A stretch of DNA of 64,000 nt, from assembly GCA_043807765.1 (NCBI GenBank), contig JAZDFQ010000069.1, positions 62,001 through 126,000 of the forward strand, given 5' to 3'. The notes beneath the pieces are model-generated. The model was not told where the DNA came from. It saw only the letters and a program-made list of their open reading frames with translations, and made no database searches. The position numbers were made by a program, and so were the translations under genes. Source of the stretch: Stygiobacter sp043807765 (GTDB lineage: Bacteria > Bacteroidota > Ignavibacteria > Ignavibacteriales > Melioribacteraceae). Of this stretch, positions 16,660 to 25,158 are shown in pieces. Within the stretch, counting starts at the first letter, position 1. Every line of letters begins with the position of its first letter.

Positions 16660-17886
16660 TCAAGCTACATCTTTCTTAGTTGCGTTTGCTTTTTGCATTA
16701 CGCGGTTAATTGTTTTGTACGGCAATCCATAAATCTTAATAAATCCTTCCGATGCTTTGTGATCGAACTGATCAGCAGCTGTGTAAGTTGCAAGTTCAGG
16801 ATCGTATAGTGAATATGGCGACTTTCTACCGGAGATAATTGTGTTTCCTTTGTAGAGTTTCATCTTAACCATTCCGGTTACTTTTTCTTGCGTCTTATCA
16901 ATAAACACTTGCAAAGCTTCGCGAAGCGGCGAAAACCACAAACCATTGTAAATTAAGTTTGCATACTCTTGCGAGATGTGAGTTTTGTAGTGAGCTACTG
17001 CTTTATCTAAAGTTATTCTTTCTAATTCCTTGTGAGCCGCATGTAAAATCATTCCGGCTGGTGCTTCGTAAACTTCGCGTGATTTAATTCCAACCAATCT
17101 GTTTTCAATCATATCAATTCTGCCAATCGCGTTTCTTCCGCCGATCTTATTCAATTCTTTAACAAGCGCAACACTTTCCATTGCAACACCATTTAACGCA
17201 ACCGGAATTCCTTTTTCAAAATCTATTGTAACGTATTCGGCAACATCCGGTGCTTCTTCCGGTGAAACAGTATGCTGGTATGCGTCTGCCGGTGGTTCAA
17301 CCATTGGATCTTCCAGCACACCACACTCAATTGCAGTTCCCCAAATGTTTTCATCAATTGAGTAAGGATTTTCTTTTGTTACCGACACCGGAATGTTGTG
17401 CTTTGCGGCGTAATCAATTTCTTCTTCGCGGCTTTTAAATTCCCAAGTTCTTAGCGGAGCTAAGTTTTCCAAATCCGGCGCTAGCGCGCCAACAGCAACT
17501 TCAAAACGAACTTGATCATTTCCTTTTCCGGTGCAGCCGTGAGCAACCATGTTTGCACCTTCTTTGCGGGCAATATCTACAAGGGTTTTTGCAAGCAGCG
17601 GTCTGCCTATCGAGCAAGCCATTGGATATGTTTCTTCATACATTGCACCGGCACGCAATGCCGGAAAAACATAATCGTCAATAAACTCTTTGGTTAAATC
17701 CTCAACGTATGATTTTGATGCGCCGGACTTTAATGCTTTTTCTTCGAGACCAATAAGCTCTTTTGTCTGTCCTAAGTTTCCTGTAAATGTAATTATCTCA
17801 GCGTCATAATTATCTTTAAGCCATTTCACCATTACCGATGTATCGAGTCCGCCGGAGTATGCTACTACTATTTTGTTCTTTGCCAT
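16660..17886 (-). CDS. argG: Argininosuccinate synthase
   Basis: A 408-residue enzyme that joins citrulline and aspartate with ATP to form argininosuccinate. The N-type ATP pyrophosphatase P-loop AYSGGLDTSV is at residues 9-18. The family blocks ACSIGRPLLAKTLVD, HGCTGKGNDQVRFE and SIDENIWGTAIECG follow. Length is normal. The start codon overlaps the argR stop in a TAATG junction, which implies translational coupling. The C-terminal few residues (ANATKKDVA) extend slightly past the conserved domain. Confidence 0.98.
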   Translation of the reverse strand: MAKNKIVVAYSGGLDTSVMVKWLKDNYDAEIITFTGNLGQTKELIGLEEKALKSGASKSYVEDLTKEFIDDYVFPALRAGAMYEETYPMACSIGRPLLAKTLVDIARKEGANMVAHGCTGKGNDQVRFEVAVGALAPDLENLAPLRTWEFKSREEEIDYAAKHNIPVSVTKENPYSIDENIWGTAIECGVLEDPMVEPPADAYQHTVSPEEAPDVAEYVTIDFEKGIPVALNGVAMESVALVKELNKIGGRNAIGRIDMIENRLVGIKSREVYEAPAGMILHAAHKELERITLDKAVAHYKTHISQEYANLIYNGLWFSPLREALQVFIDKTQEKVTGMVKMKLYKGNTIISGRKSPYSLYDPELATYTAADQFDHKASEGFIKIYGLPYKTINRVMQKANATKKDVA

Positions 17887-18347
17887 TATTTTATTCCTAA
17901 AATATTTTTTAGTTGATTAATAGTTTTTTCAATTGTTTTTGTTGAGCGGGGAATTACAATAATTGTATCATCGCCAGCCAAAGTTCCAATACTTTCCGTT
18001 AGCGCGCTTTTATCTAAGAATAATGCAACACCTTGAGCTCTCCCGGGAAAAGTTTTTATAACAACCAAAGACTCGTTCGAAGTTACCGAGACAATCTCTT
18101 CCGCTACATGAAGCTTATGTGTCGGTTCATCACCCATTGTGTTGATTTTGTAAGTAGCGCCTTTTGCTGTTGGAACGCGCCCAACTCCTAGTTCAGTCAA
18201 ATCACGAGATAAAGTTGCCTGCGTAACTTTAATTCCATTTTGTTTCAAAACTTTTACAAGCTGTGTCTGGTTGTAAATCTCTTGAGAAGAAATAATAGAT
18301 TTAATTATTACATGTCGTTTGTGAATGTCTTCTAGTTTCTTACTCAT
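17886..18347 (-). CDS. argR: Arginine repressor ArgR
   Basis: A 153-residue regulator. The N-terminal winged helix (1-70) has the recognition segment VTQATLSRDLTELGV. The C-terminal hexamerisation/arginine-binding domain has GTLAGDDTIIVIPRS, with the paired Asp residues that bind arginine. ArgR represses arginine synthesis genes when arginine is bound. The gene lies inside the operon between argB and argG, so it would regulate its own transcription. A good tandem operator is found before argC (21477-21514). Confidence 0.97.
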   Translation of the reverse strand: MSKKLEDIHKRHVIIKSIISSQEIYNQTQLVKVLKQNGIKVTQATLSRDLTELGVGRVPTAKGATYKINTMGDEPTHKLHVAEEIVSVTSNESLVVIKTFPGRAQGVALFLDKSALTESIGTLAGDDTIIVIPRSTKTIEKTINQLKNILGIK

Positions 18348-18380
18348 TTGTTCCTCTTAGATTTTCGTTTTTGAGTTTTA

Positions 18381-19226
18381 TCATTCGCTTACTATTTCAG
18401 TACCAATACCTTCTTTGGTAAAGATTTCCAGCAACAACGCGTGTTCTACTCTTCCATCAATTATATGAACTTTCTGTACACCGGATTCAAGCGCAGCAAG
18501 AGCTGATTCTACTTTCGGAATCATTCCGCCGCTTATATTTCCATCAGCAATATATTTTTGAGCTTCGCTTTGTGTTAGATGAGAAGCCAGCTTGCCATTT
18601 ATTTTCACACCATCAATATCAGTCATGTAAACAAGTTTTGTTGCGCTCAGCGATGCCGCAATCGGACCCGCAGCAATATCAGCATTAACGTTATAGACTG
18701 TTCCTTCGGTATCAACACCAATCGGCGCAATAACCGGCAAATATCCATCATTTAATAAATTTCTAATGAACGATGCGTTTACATCAATTACTTCACCTAC
18801 CAAGCCTAACGCCTTATCAAGTTGTTTTACTGTAACTAAGTTTGCATCTATTCCGCTAATACCAACAGCTCTACCACCGTTGATATTAATGCGGCGTACA
18901 ATATCTTTATTTATCAAACCACCAAGAACCATTTGCACAACATCTCGCATATCTTCATCGGTGTAACGCTGCCCGTTAACAAACTTTGTTTCTATATCAA
19001 GTTTTTCTGCCATCGAAGTAATTTCTTTTCCGCCGCCATGAACAACTACAACCTCAATTCCAATTTTGCGCAGCAATGTTACATCTTGTGCAACCATTGC
19101 TTTTAAGTTTTCATCGGTCATAACAGCGCCGCCATACTTAACAACAAAAGTAGTTTTCTCAAACTGTTGTATATATGGCAATGCTTCTATTAATACATCT
19201 TCTTTTCTAAAAACCGGCTTTGTCAA
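18381..19226 (-). CDS. argB: N-acetylglutamate kinase
   Basis: A 281-residue amino-acid-kinase-family enzyme that phosphorylates N-acetylglutamate. The N-terminal KYGGAVM and VVVHGGGKEI loops bind phosphate and substrate. Later ISGIDANLVTV, NADIAAGPIA and the closing GGMIPKVESALAALESGV are diagnostic. The start is unusual: the codon at 19224-19226 is TTG, overlapping the argJ stop (TTGA) with a GGAG-like site upstream. No other start nearby keeps the conserved N-terminus. Inhibition by arginine is common in ArgJ-containing pathways but is not readable here. Confidence 0.97.
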   Translation of the reverse strand: MTKPVFRKEDVLIEALPYIQQFEKTTFVVKYGGAVMTDENLKAMVAQDVTLLRKIGIEVVVVHGGGKEITSMAEKLDIETKFVNGQRYTDEDMRDVVQMVLGGLINKDIVRRININGGRAVGISGIDANLVTVKQLDKALGLVGEVIDVNASFIRNLLNDGYLPVIAPIGVDTEGTVYNVNADIAAGPIAASLSATKLVYMTDIDGVKINGKLASHLTQSEAQKYIADGNISGGMIPKVESALAALESGVQKVHIIDGRVEHALLLEIFTKEGIGTEIVSE

Positions 19227-20443
19227 GTTCTGTAGCTCCCGTTAATCTTTACATATTCTTCTGAAAAATCACATGTCCAGCAAGTTGCTTTTCCAGTTCC
19301 GCCATGTAATTCTAAAAGCAAATTTATTTTTGCCGGTTTCAGCGTTTGGTTTGCAATCGCGTTCGGCAGAGTTACAAAGTAATTTTCTTTTAGAATTGGA
19401 ATCTCGTTTATCGTTATTTCAAATTTGTCCGGATTGAATTCAATTCCGGAATAACCAACCGCGGCTAAAATTCTTCCCCAGTTTGCATCCTCTCCATGAA
19501 TCGCAGTTTTTACAAGTGGTGACAGAGCAACTGTTCTTGCTGCTTTTTCCGCATCAGCATCTGTTAACGCACCTTCAACTGTTATCTCAATCAACTTTGT
19601 CGCACCTTCGCCATCTTTAACAATATCTATCGAGAGTTTCTTCAGCAGTTCAAATAATTCTTCTTCAAATAATTTGTATTCATCCGTTCCTTCTTCAATA
19701 GTTACTCCACTAGCGCCGTTTGCTAGCATTATCACCATATCGTTTGTGCTTGTGTCGCCATCAACAATAATTCTGTTAAAAGTTTTATCGCAAGTTGATT
19801 TGAGCATTGTCTGCAAAGTTGATTTTGCAATCGCGGCATCCGTAGTTACAAAACCAAGCATAGTTGCCATGTTGGGATGAATCATCCCGCTGCCTTTTGC
19901 AATTCCGCCAATGTTAACTTCAATCCCATTAACTAAGAAGGAAGTTTCGTGTGACTTAACAAACGTATCAGTTGTCATAATTGCTTCTGCGGCAGAAAGA
20001 TACCCGCTCTCACTGAGATGGCTTGCGGCTCTTTTAATACCAGTTACAATTTTTTCTATCGGGAGTTTTTCTCCAATAACACCGGTGGAAGAAACAAAAA
20101 CTTCTTTAGGAGAAATACCCAGTGCGCTCGCGGTTTCGTTCGCCATAGTTACTGCATCGTTATAACCTTTTTCACCAGTACAAGCATTTGCGTTGCCGCT
20201 ATTGCACACAATTGCGCGATATGAATTATTATTCATAAGATTTTCTTTGCAAACCAACACCGGTGCAGCTTGAACTTTGTTTAAAGTAAATACTCCCGCT
20301 GCTGTTGCCGGCATATCAGAAACTATCAAAGCTAAATCTTTCTTTACTCTCTTAACTCCGCAGTGTATTCCTACCGACTTAAATCCCTTTGCCGCTGTTA
20401 TTCCTTTTTTCACTTTACACTCGATGTATGATTCTTGAAACAT
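19223..20443 (-). CDS. argJ: Ornithine acetyltransferase / N-acetyltransferase ArgJ
   Basis: A 406-residue enzyme. It moves the acetyl group from N-acetylornithine to glutamate, making the pathway cyclic; some ArgJ also use acetyl-CoA. The self-cleavage site is in GSGMIHPNMATMLGF, where Thr194 becomes the catalytic N-terminus of the beta chain. The oxyanion Thr-Thr-Gly-like region appears here as VSSTGVIGE (about 117-125). The gene overlaps the 3' end of argC by 34 bases and argB by 4. Having ArgJ means ArgE is not needed. Whether it is mono- or bifunctional cannot be decided. Confidence 0.97.
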   Translation of the reverse strand: MFQESYIECKVKKGITAAKGFKSVGIHCGVKRVKKDLALIVSDMPATAAGVFTLNKVQAAPVLVCKENLMNNNSYRAIVCNSGNANACTGEKGYNDAVTMANETASALGISPKEVFVSSTGVIGEKLPIEKIVTGIKRAASHLSESGYLSAAEAIMTTDTFVKSHETSFLVNGIEVNIGGIAKGSGMIHPNMATMLGFVTTDAAIAKSTLQTMLKSTCDKTFNRIIVDGDTSTNDMVIMLANGASGVTIEEGTDEYKLFEEELFELLKKLSIDIVKDGEGATKLIEITVEGALTDADAEKAARTVALSPLVKTAIHGEDANWGRILAAVGYSGIEFNPDKFEITINEIPILKENYFVTLPNAIANQTLKPAKINLLLELHGGTGKATCWTCDFSEEYVKINGSYRT

Positions 20444-21456
20444 TTTAATAATCCTTCGGTTTGTTCAAAGCCAAACATTATGTTCATATTCTGAATTGCT
20501 TGTCCGGCTGCTCCTTTCACTAAATTATCTATTGTTGAAAGAGTTACTAACGTATCGTTTCCAACCTGTTTCCAACTTATATCGCAAAAATTTGTATGAT
20601 GAATATCTTTCAGCTCCGGAATTTCCGGCGCGATTAATCTTATAAATGGTTTATCATTGTATGCGTTTTCAAATACGCTTTTAATCTCTGCCTCTTTAAT
20701 TCCACTCTTAATTTTTGAATGAATAGTCGTGTAGATTCCTCTAGTTGCCGGAAGCAAATGTGGAATGAACGAGAACTGCGTTGTAGAACCGCTGAACTTA
20801 TCCAAATACTGTTTTATTTCCGGAATGTGCTGATGATTGCCAACCTTGTAGGCGCGAACGCTTTCATTTACTTCACTGTAAAGCATGTTCTGTGATAAAG
20901 TTTTCCCGGCGCCGCTTGTTCCACTGTACGATACAATACTTATTGAGTTGCTCTCTATAAGATTGTTTTTCAAAAGTGGAATTAACGGAAGCAAAACACT
21001 TGTTGGGTAGCAGCCCGGATTTGCAATCAGCTTTGCGATAGAAATTTTTTCAGCATTCCATTCGCTTAATCCATAAACAGCTTCACCAAGCAAATTTATT
21101 GCTGTGTGATTATGCTTGTAGTACTTTGCGTATTCATCAACATTACTTAAACGGAAATCTCCGCCGAGATCAATAATTTTAGCACCCGCTTGATAGGCTT
21201 CGGAAATTACTTGCATTGATTGTCCGGATGGAAGCGCAACAAATACTAAATCAAGTCCGGCTAAGGCTTCTTTGTTAAATCCTTCAATTTCCAGCGAAAT
21301 CATTCCGCGCAGAGATGTATGCACTTGGTCTATTCTGCTTCCTACGGTAGAATGACCAAAGAGTTTAACAATCTCGGCTTCGGGATGAGCGAGAAGCAGT
21401 TTTATAAGCTCTACTCCCGAGTAACCCGCTGCGCCAACTATACCAATCTTTACCAC
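20410..21456 (-). CDS. argC: N-acetyl-gamma-glutamyl-phosphate reductase
   Basis: A 348-residue NADPH-dependent enzyme. It reduces N-acetylglutamyl phosphate to the semialdehyde. The N-terminal Rossmann motif is VGAAGYSGVEL (about 7-17). The active-site block is IANPGCYPTSVLLPLIPL with the catalytic Cys near residue 149, and HRHQH-type substrate residues appear as GNHQHIPEI. The start codon is GTG (21454-21456). It is the first gene of the operon, immediately downstream of the predicted ArgR operator pair. Confidence 0.97.
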   Translation of the reverse strand: MVKIGIVGAAGYSGVELIKLLLAHPEAEIVKLFGHSTVGSRIDQVHTSLRGMISLEIEGFNKEALAGLDLVFVALPSGQSMQVISEAYQAGAKIIDLGGDFRLSNVDEYAKYYKHNHTAINLLGEAVYGLSEWNAEKISIAKLIANPGCYPTSVLLPLIPLLKNNLIESNSISIVSYSGTSGAGKTLSQNMLYSEVNESVRAYKVGNHQHIPEIKQYLDKFSGSTTQFSFIPHLLPATRGIYTTIHSKIKSGIKEAEIKSVFENAYNDKPFIRLIAPEIPELKDIHHTNFCDISWKQVGNDTLVTLSTIDNLVKGAAGQAIQNMNIMFGFEQTEGLLKCFKNHTSSVK

Positions 21457-21476
21457 TTACAAACCCTAATTAATTT

Positions 21477-21514
21477 GGAGCATAATTATACATAATTGTG
21501 AATAATTATACAAG
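21477..21514. promoter_or_regulatory. Tandem ArgR operator (ARG boxes) before argC
   Basis: Two ARG-box-like 18-mers have centres about 20 bp apart, the spacing of known two-box operators. The right box TGTGAATAATTATACA (21497-21512) fits the E. coli consensus TNTGAATWWWWATTCA with one mismatch. The left box contains GCATAATTATACAT. Both share ATAATTATACA. On the minus strand the same bases contain TATAAT hexamers, so a bound repressor would cover the probable promoter. The pair lies 20-60 bases upstream of the argC start. Confidence 0.8.
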
Positions 21515-21540
21515 GAGATAAGTTTGGGAAAATTATAATA

Positions 21541-21568
21541 AAAAACCCGGTTCTGCCGAAACCGGGCC
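21541..21568 (-). terminator. Rho-independent terminator after the serine hydrolase gene
   Basis: Stem CCCGGTT / AACCGGG (7 bp) with a 7-base loop, followed on the minus strand by TTTTTT. It is about 28 bases past the leftward serine hydrolase stop and insulates the arg promoter region. Confidence 0.85.
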
Positions 21569-21595
21569 TTGTTAGAAATGTATTGTGGATTTAGT

Positions 21596-23326
21596 CTATT
21601 CTATTTTCTTAGCCGGCATCTCTCTGCCGTTTTGAAGAAGTATTAGCTGGTTAACAACCCCGTTTTCCTTTACAAACTTTATCTGTGCGTCAACAACTTT
21701 CGGATAAAACTTGTCTTCGGCTAAAGGAAATATTTCCGCTTGCGGCTGTCCAGTTGCCTGAACGAATATCTTTTCGCCTTTAACCGTTACGGTCATTATG
21801 AAACTAGGTGCAAGCTGATATTTACCCACGTATTGTTTTAATATCTCGGCGGATACTTTTATCTCTTTGGGCTCTTCCACACTTACACCATTATCCTTCA
21901 ATACTTTTATCGCGCCGGTGTTTCTTGGATTTAATTCAAGAGATTTTTTGTAATTAACTATAGCTTCTTCCTTATTTCCTTTTTTTAGAAGCGCTTCGCC
22001 GTAGCTATCGTACACATTTGCCGATTTCGGAAATTCATCTACATTTAGTTTGAAAACGGCAATTGCTTCATCAAGTTTGTCCTCACCTAGCAAAGAATAC
22101 CCAAGTTGATTCATCTCGTTTTCTCTAAGAACGAATGCGTCCTTTTCTTCTTTCATCTGCTTGAACTGATCAACTGCAGTTTTAACACCCTCTTCCTTAA
22201 TAATATTTGCTAAATGTTCGGCTAGCGATTGGGCAGGCACTTTAACTTCTTTCCCATTTAAGATATCAATTATTTTTTCCGTTATTTCATTTAAAGGTGC
22301 GCCGCCGGCGTTACTAAAAAGAATTACAACTTGCCCATTTTTTGGAATGAAATAATTGATTGTATTGAACCCATTAATGCCGCCGCCGTGTGTAATTACA
22401 TCATATTCCTCATTGCCAATCTTCTTTTTCCCTAAACTCCAGCCATATCCATACTTCGCCCCGAGTCCTTCTACTCGCGATTTAAATATCTCATCCATAA
22501 ATTTCTTTGGTAAAAGCTTTTCAGTCTGAAGCGCTTTATCCCAAATCAGTAAATCTTCTACTGTCGAGTAGAGCGAGCCTGCCGCATAAGGTAGAGACAT
22601 ATCAAGAAAGGGTGCGTTTGTATAACCTTCAAATGTTTTTTGGTAGCCGGCTGCGCGTTTAAGTAAAATCGTTTCGGCTAAATCATAGCCGGAGTTATTC
22701 ATGCCAAGCGGTTCGAAAATATTTTTCTTCAGAACCGATTCATAACTTTTTCCGGTTATCTTTTCTATGATTGCTCCAAGTAGAAAATAACCCGAATTGT
22801 TGTAAGCATACTGCTTGCCCGGTTCAAATTCCAGATCACCGCTGCAATGTTCTTTTACAAAATCATCCGGATTGTAAAATTTCCGGCTTACATTTTTTAT
22901 AAAATCCGCCTCTGCGGTATAGCTTGGAATTCCAGAAGTGTGCGTCAGCAGCATTTCAATTGTGATTTTATCTCCGGTGTCTTTCCGGTAATAAGGTAAA
23001 TATTCCGTCAGCTTTCCATAAAGCTTGATTTTTCCTTTTTCAACAAGCTGCATGATTAGCATTGAGGTGAATTGTTTTGTTATTGAGCCAAGTCTGTGTT
23101 TAGTATCCGGTGCGTTTGGAATATTCCATTCCATATTCGCTAGTCCGTAACCCTTCTTGAAAACAACATTAAAGTTATCCGCAACCAGCGCGCTGCCGTT
23201 GAATAAACGGTACTCATTATACTTTGAAATAAGCTGGTCAATTTTTTCTACTTTGGATTGTGCTAGAAGATAGGATTGAGTGAAAACAGATAGGACGAGA
23301 AAAAATATGAACGTAATTTTCTTCAT
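21596..23326 (-). CDS. Class C beta-lactamase-fold serine hydrolase with TPR region
   Basis: A 576-residue secreted protein with a signal peptide ending LLAQ near residue 23. The penicillin-binding/class C fold holds SITK (81-84), Y-N-N (173-175) and H-G-G (311-313), the three catalytic motifs. After residue about 350, TPR-like repeats follow (LGYSLLGEDKLDEAIAVFKLN, YDSYGEALLKKGNKEEAIVNYKKSLEL). A small C-terminal beta domain (about 495-576: KQYVGKYQLAPSFIMTVTV) resembles the DUF3471-type tail. Such proteins are usually esterases or D-aminopeptidases rather than antibiotic-resistance enzymes. Monocistronic by its flanking hairpin. Confidence 0.9.
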   Translation of the reverse strand: MKKITFIFFLVLSVFTQSYLLAQSKVEKIDQLISKYNEYRLFNGSALVADNFNVVFKKGYGLANMEWNIPNAPDTKHRLGSITKQFTSMLIMQLVEKGKIKLYGKLTEYLPYYRKDTGDKITIEMLLTHTSGIPSYTAEADFIKNVSRKFYNPDDFVKEHCSGDLEFEPGKQYAYNNSGYFLLGAIIEKITGKSYESVLKKNIFEPLGMNNSGYDLAETILLKRAAGYQKTFEGYTNAPFLDMSLPYAAGSLYSTVEDLLIWDKALQTEKLLPKKFMDEIFKSRVEGLGAKYGYGWSLGKKKIGNEEYDVITHGGGINGFNTINYFIPKNGQVVILFSNAGGAPLNEITEKIIDILNGKEVKVPAQSLAEHLANIIKEEGVKTAVDQFKQMKEEKDAFVLRENEMNQLGYSLLGEDKLDEAIAVFKLNVDEFPKSANVYDSYGEALLKKGNKEEAIVNYKKSLELNPRNTGAIKVLKDNGVSVEEPKEIKVSAEILKQYVGKYQLAPSFIMTVTVKGEKIFVQATGQPQAEIFPLAEDKFYPKVVDAQIKFVKENGVVNQLILLQNGREMPAKKIE

Positions 23327-23399
23327 CTTACTTTCCTTTTATGATTGGTGTTGGTTTAGATGCCTAATCAAGCGAGTAAGTTACATAAGCAATAGAGAT

Positions 23400-23762
23400 T
23401 TATGAACGAAAAATGAAATAAACGGCGCCAATTAAACACAATCCAGCCCAAAGAAAATCCAGCTTGAATGGCTGACGCATATATAGAATTGCGAATGGAA
23501 CAAAAACGGAAAGCGTAATCACTTCTTGTAGAATTTTTAGCTGGGCAATATCCAGTTCGGAGTAACCAATTCTATTAGCTGGAACTTGCAAAAGATACTC
23601 GAAGAGAGCAATTCCCCAGCTTAAAAGAGCGGCAATGTACCACTTCTTATCTGCGTGGTTTTTTAAGTGTCCGTACCATGCAAAAGTCATAAATAGATTT
23701 GAAAGAATTAGCAGAAATGTTGTGCGGATAATTACCGGCATGTTTACAATATAGTTAACCAT
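23400..23762 (-). CDS. DUF486 (DMT-like) small membrane protein
   Basis: A 120-residue, four-helix membrane protein. The family signature is SNLFMTFAWYGHLKNH near the N-terminus, then LLSWGIALFEYLLQVPANRIGY and IAQLKILQEVITLSVFVPFA, ending with YFIFRS. These match the DUF486 family, which is related to small drug/metabolite transporters. The function is unknown. An internal ATG at 23741 would give an N-terminus closer to the typical family length. It is separated from the upstream gene by a hairpin. Confidence 0.85.
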   Translation of the reverse strand: MVNYIVNMPVIIRTTFLLILSNLFMTFAWYGHLKNHADKKWYIAALLSWGIALFEYLLQVPANRIGYSELDIAQLKILQEVITLSVFVPFAILYMRQPFKLDFLWAGLCLIGAVYFIFRS

Positions 23763-23817
23763 AAAACTGTTGTACCAAATTGTGTTGAAAAGTTACGAAG
23801 GCAAAAATAGTAAGAAT

Positions 23818-23850
23818 GGGAAAATGTATTGTTATACAAAACACTTTCCC
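23818..23850 (-). terminator. Possible terminator hairpin
   Basis: GGGAAAATGT and ACACTTTCCC pair in 9 of 10 positions around a 13-base loop. The tail on the minus strand is only moderately T-rich. It lies between the pilin-like gene (ends 23901) and the DUF486 gene. Confidence 0.45.
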
Positions 23851-23900
23851 GTTAAAAAATGTTTAATTCTCGGACATAATTGCAGACCGTAGTGAGAGTG

Positions 23901-24299
23901 TTAGTTATTAAGCGTGGTTTTAATAATTTTTTCTGGACCAACAATCATGGTTACTCTTATTTTTTTCTTTCCATCGTTACCAATAACATTTCCAAAACCA
24001 ACTATGGTTATCTCTTCCTTTGCCACTTTTGCTGTGAAGGTTCCGTTTTGCGTAGTATCAACATCAGCGGGTATTACCCATCCAGTAAAACTTTTTCCAC
24101 CACCGCCCAATTCGGCTGATTTTTTATAGTGACTAAGTGCTGTAGCTGCAAGATTATTTAATTCCGAAATCAAGCCATCGTAGTTTGCTTGCCTTATTTG
24201 TTGTGGTGTTTTGCCAGTGGTGTTTTGTGCGCTTAACGATTGACTGGATATGGAAAGCAAGATGAACACAAGCAGCGAAAAAATACTAAGTGATTTCAT
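23901..24299 (-). CDS. Small secreted protein, weakly pilin-like
   Basis: A 132-residue protein with a clear signal peptide ending SLSAQ near residue 24. The mature part has ISELNNLAATALSHYKKSAELGGGGKSF and then a beta-rich half with GFGNVIGNDGKKKIRVTM. The pattern helix, GGGG, FTG, strands resembles the globular part of some Bacteroidota/Ignavibacteria type IV pilin-like proteins, but the N-terminus is a normal signal peptide, not a prepilin leader. I do not recognise a defined family. It follows the XRE regulator by 26 bases and may be read with it. Confidence 0.6.
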   Translation of the reverse strand: MKSLSIFSLLVFILLSISSQSLSAQNTTGKTPQQIRQANYDGLISELNNLAATALSHYKKSAELGGGGKSFTGWVIPADVDTTQNGTFTAKVAKEEITIVGFGNVIGNDGKKKIRVTMIVGPEKIIKTTLNN

Positions 24300-24325
24300 T
24301 ACTAACTCCTTTTATAATTAGAGAA

Positions 24326-24541
24326 TCATTCATCAGTTTTTTCCGGGATATATTCTAAAATGTCGCCGGGTTGGCAATCGAGCGCTTTGCAGATTGCTTC
24401 TAGAGTAGAAAACCTTACCGCGCGCGCTTTTTCTGTTTTGAGCACTGAAAGATTTGCCATTGTTATTCCAACTTTTTCTGCTAACTCAGTCAGCGACATC
24501 TTCCGCTTCGCCATCATTACATCTAAGTTAATTCGTATCAT
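24326..24541 (-). CDS. XRE/Cro-type transcriptional regulator (YozG-like)
   Basis: A 71-residue protein that is almost entirely one helix-turn-helix domain: MMAKRKMSLTELAEKVGITMANLS followed by FSTLEAICKALDCQPGDILEYI. This matches the short HTH_26/YozG group of Cro/C1 regulators. These are commonly encoded beside DUF2975 membrane proteins, exactly the arrangement here. It starts 7 bases after the second DUF2975 gene. It probably controls its own operon; the operator was not identified. Confidence 0.92.
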   Translation of the reverse strand: MIRINLDVMMAKRKMSLTELAEKVGITMANLSVLKTEKARAVRFSTLEAICKALDCQPGDILEYIPEKTDE

Positions 24542-24548
24542 AGCGTCC

Positions 24549-25151
24549 TCATACGGTTAAGTCGTTTTCTTGTTTGATTGCCGCACCCTTTATAATCACA
24601 TTACCTATAATATAGACTGAGCTACAAATTATTAAGATCGGATCAAAAATCAGCTTTCCTAATTCTATAAAATCGTAACCCAACCGGATATTTCTACCAA
24701 CAAGATCAATGACTTGTATTTGGTTAGTAATTATTTGTATTACCTTTATCGAAATGGCAATCAGCACAACCTTAACGCTAATACCCTTCAGTATCTTTCC
24801 GTTTTCAATTGATAAGTAATCTTCTGTGCTTATATTTTTCAAAAATCTTCGAAGGCTCCACAAAACAGAGTACACTACAGAATGATAAAAGAAATTTGAC
24901 AAAAAAAGACTTGCAACAGTAAACGAGGGGAATCCCTTTGCTTTTATTAAAGACTCGCTGAAATACCTATTGATATTTATAAATAAATTGAACGTATCTA
25001 CTTCTAGCAAATAATTACTATTAGCGTTAAGATAGTAGTTAATTAAGGAGAATAAGTAAATCGAAACAACATAAAAGGGATAACTTATGACAATTACATT
25101 AATATAAGTAAACGCGATGTTGACAAAAAAAGTCTCTTTCTTGTTTTTCAT
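24549..25151 (-). CDS. DUF2975 membrane protein, copy 2
   Basis: A 200-residue protein with four hydrophobic segments (FVNIAFTYINVIVISYPFYV near the N-terminus, then SLFLSNFFYHSVVYSVLW, VKVVLIAISIKVIQII and a last span around DPILIICSSVYIIGNVII). The topology and the final residues KQENDLTV are typical of DUF2975 proteins, whose C-termini often read E-(N/D)-x-L-T-V. Function is unknown; members are paired with YozG-like regulators. The upstream gene is a diverged paralogue with the same C-terminal octapeptide. Confidence 0.82.
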   Translation of the reverse strand: MKNKKETFFVNIAFTYINVIVISYPFYVVSIYLFSLINYYLNANSNYLLEVDTFNLFININRYFSESLIKAKGFPSFTVASLFLSNFFYHSVVYSVLWSLRRFLKNISTEDYLSIENGKILKGISVKVVLIAISIKVIQIITNQIQVIDLVGRNIRLGYDFIELGKLIFDPILIICSSVYIIGNVIIKGAAIKQENDLTV

Positions 25152-25158
25152 TTTTCCC

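Noticed and set aside
21596..23326. True antibiotic-resistance beta-lactamase
   Set aside because: The motifs are shared by many esterases and peptidases, and the TPR fusion is not seen in resistance enzymes.
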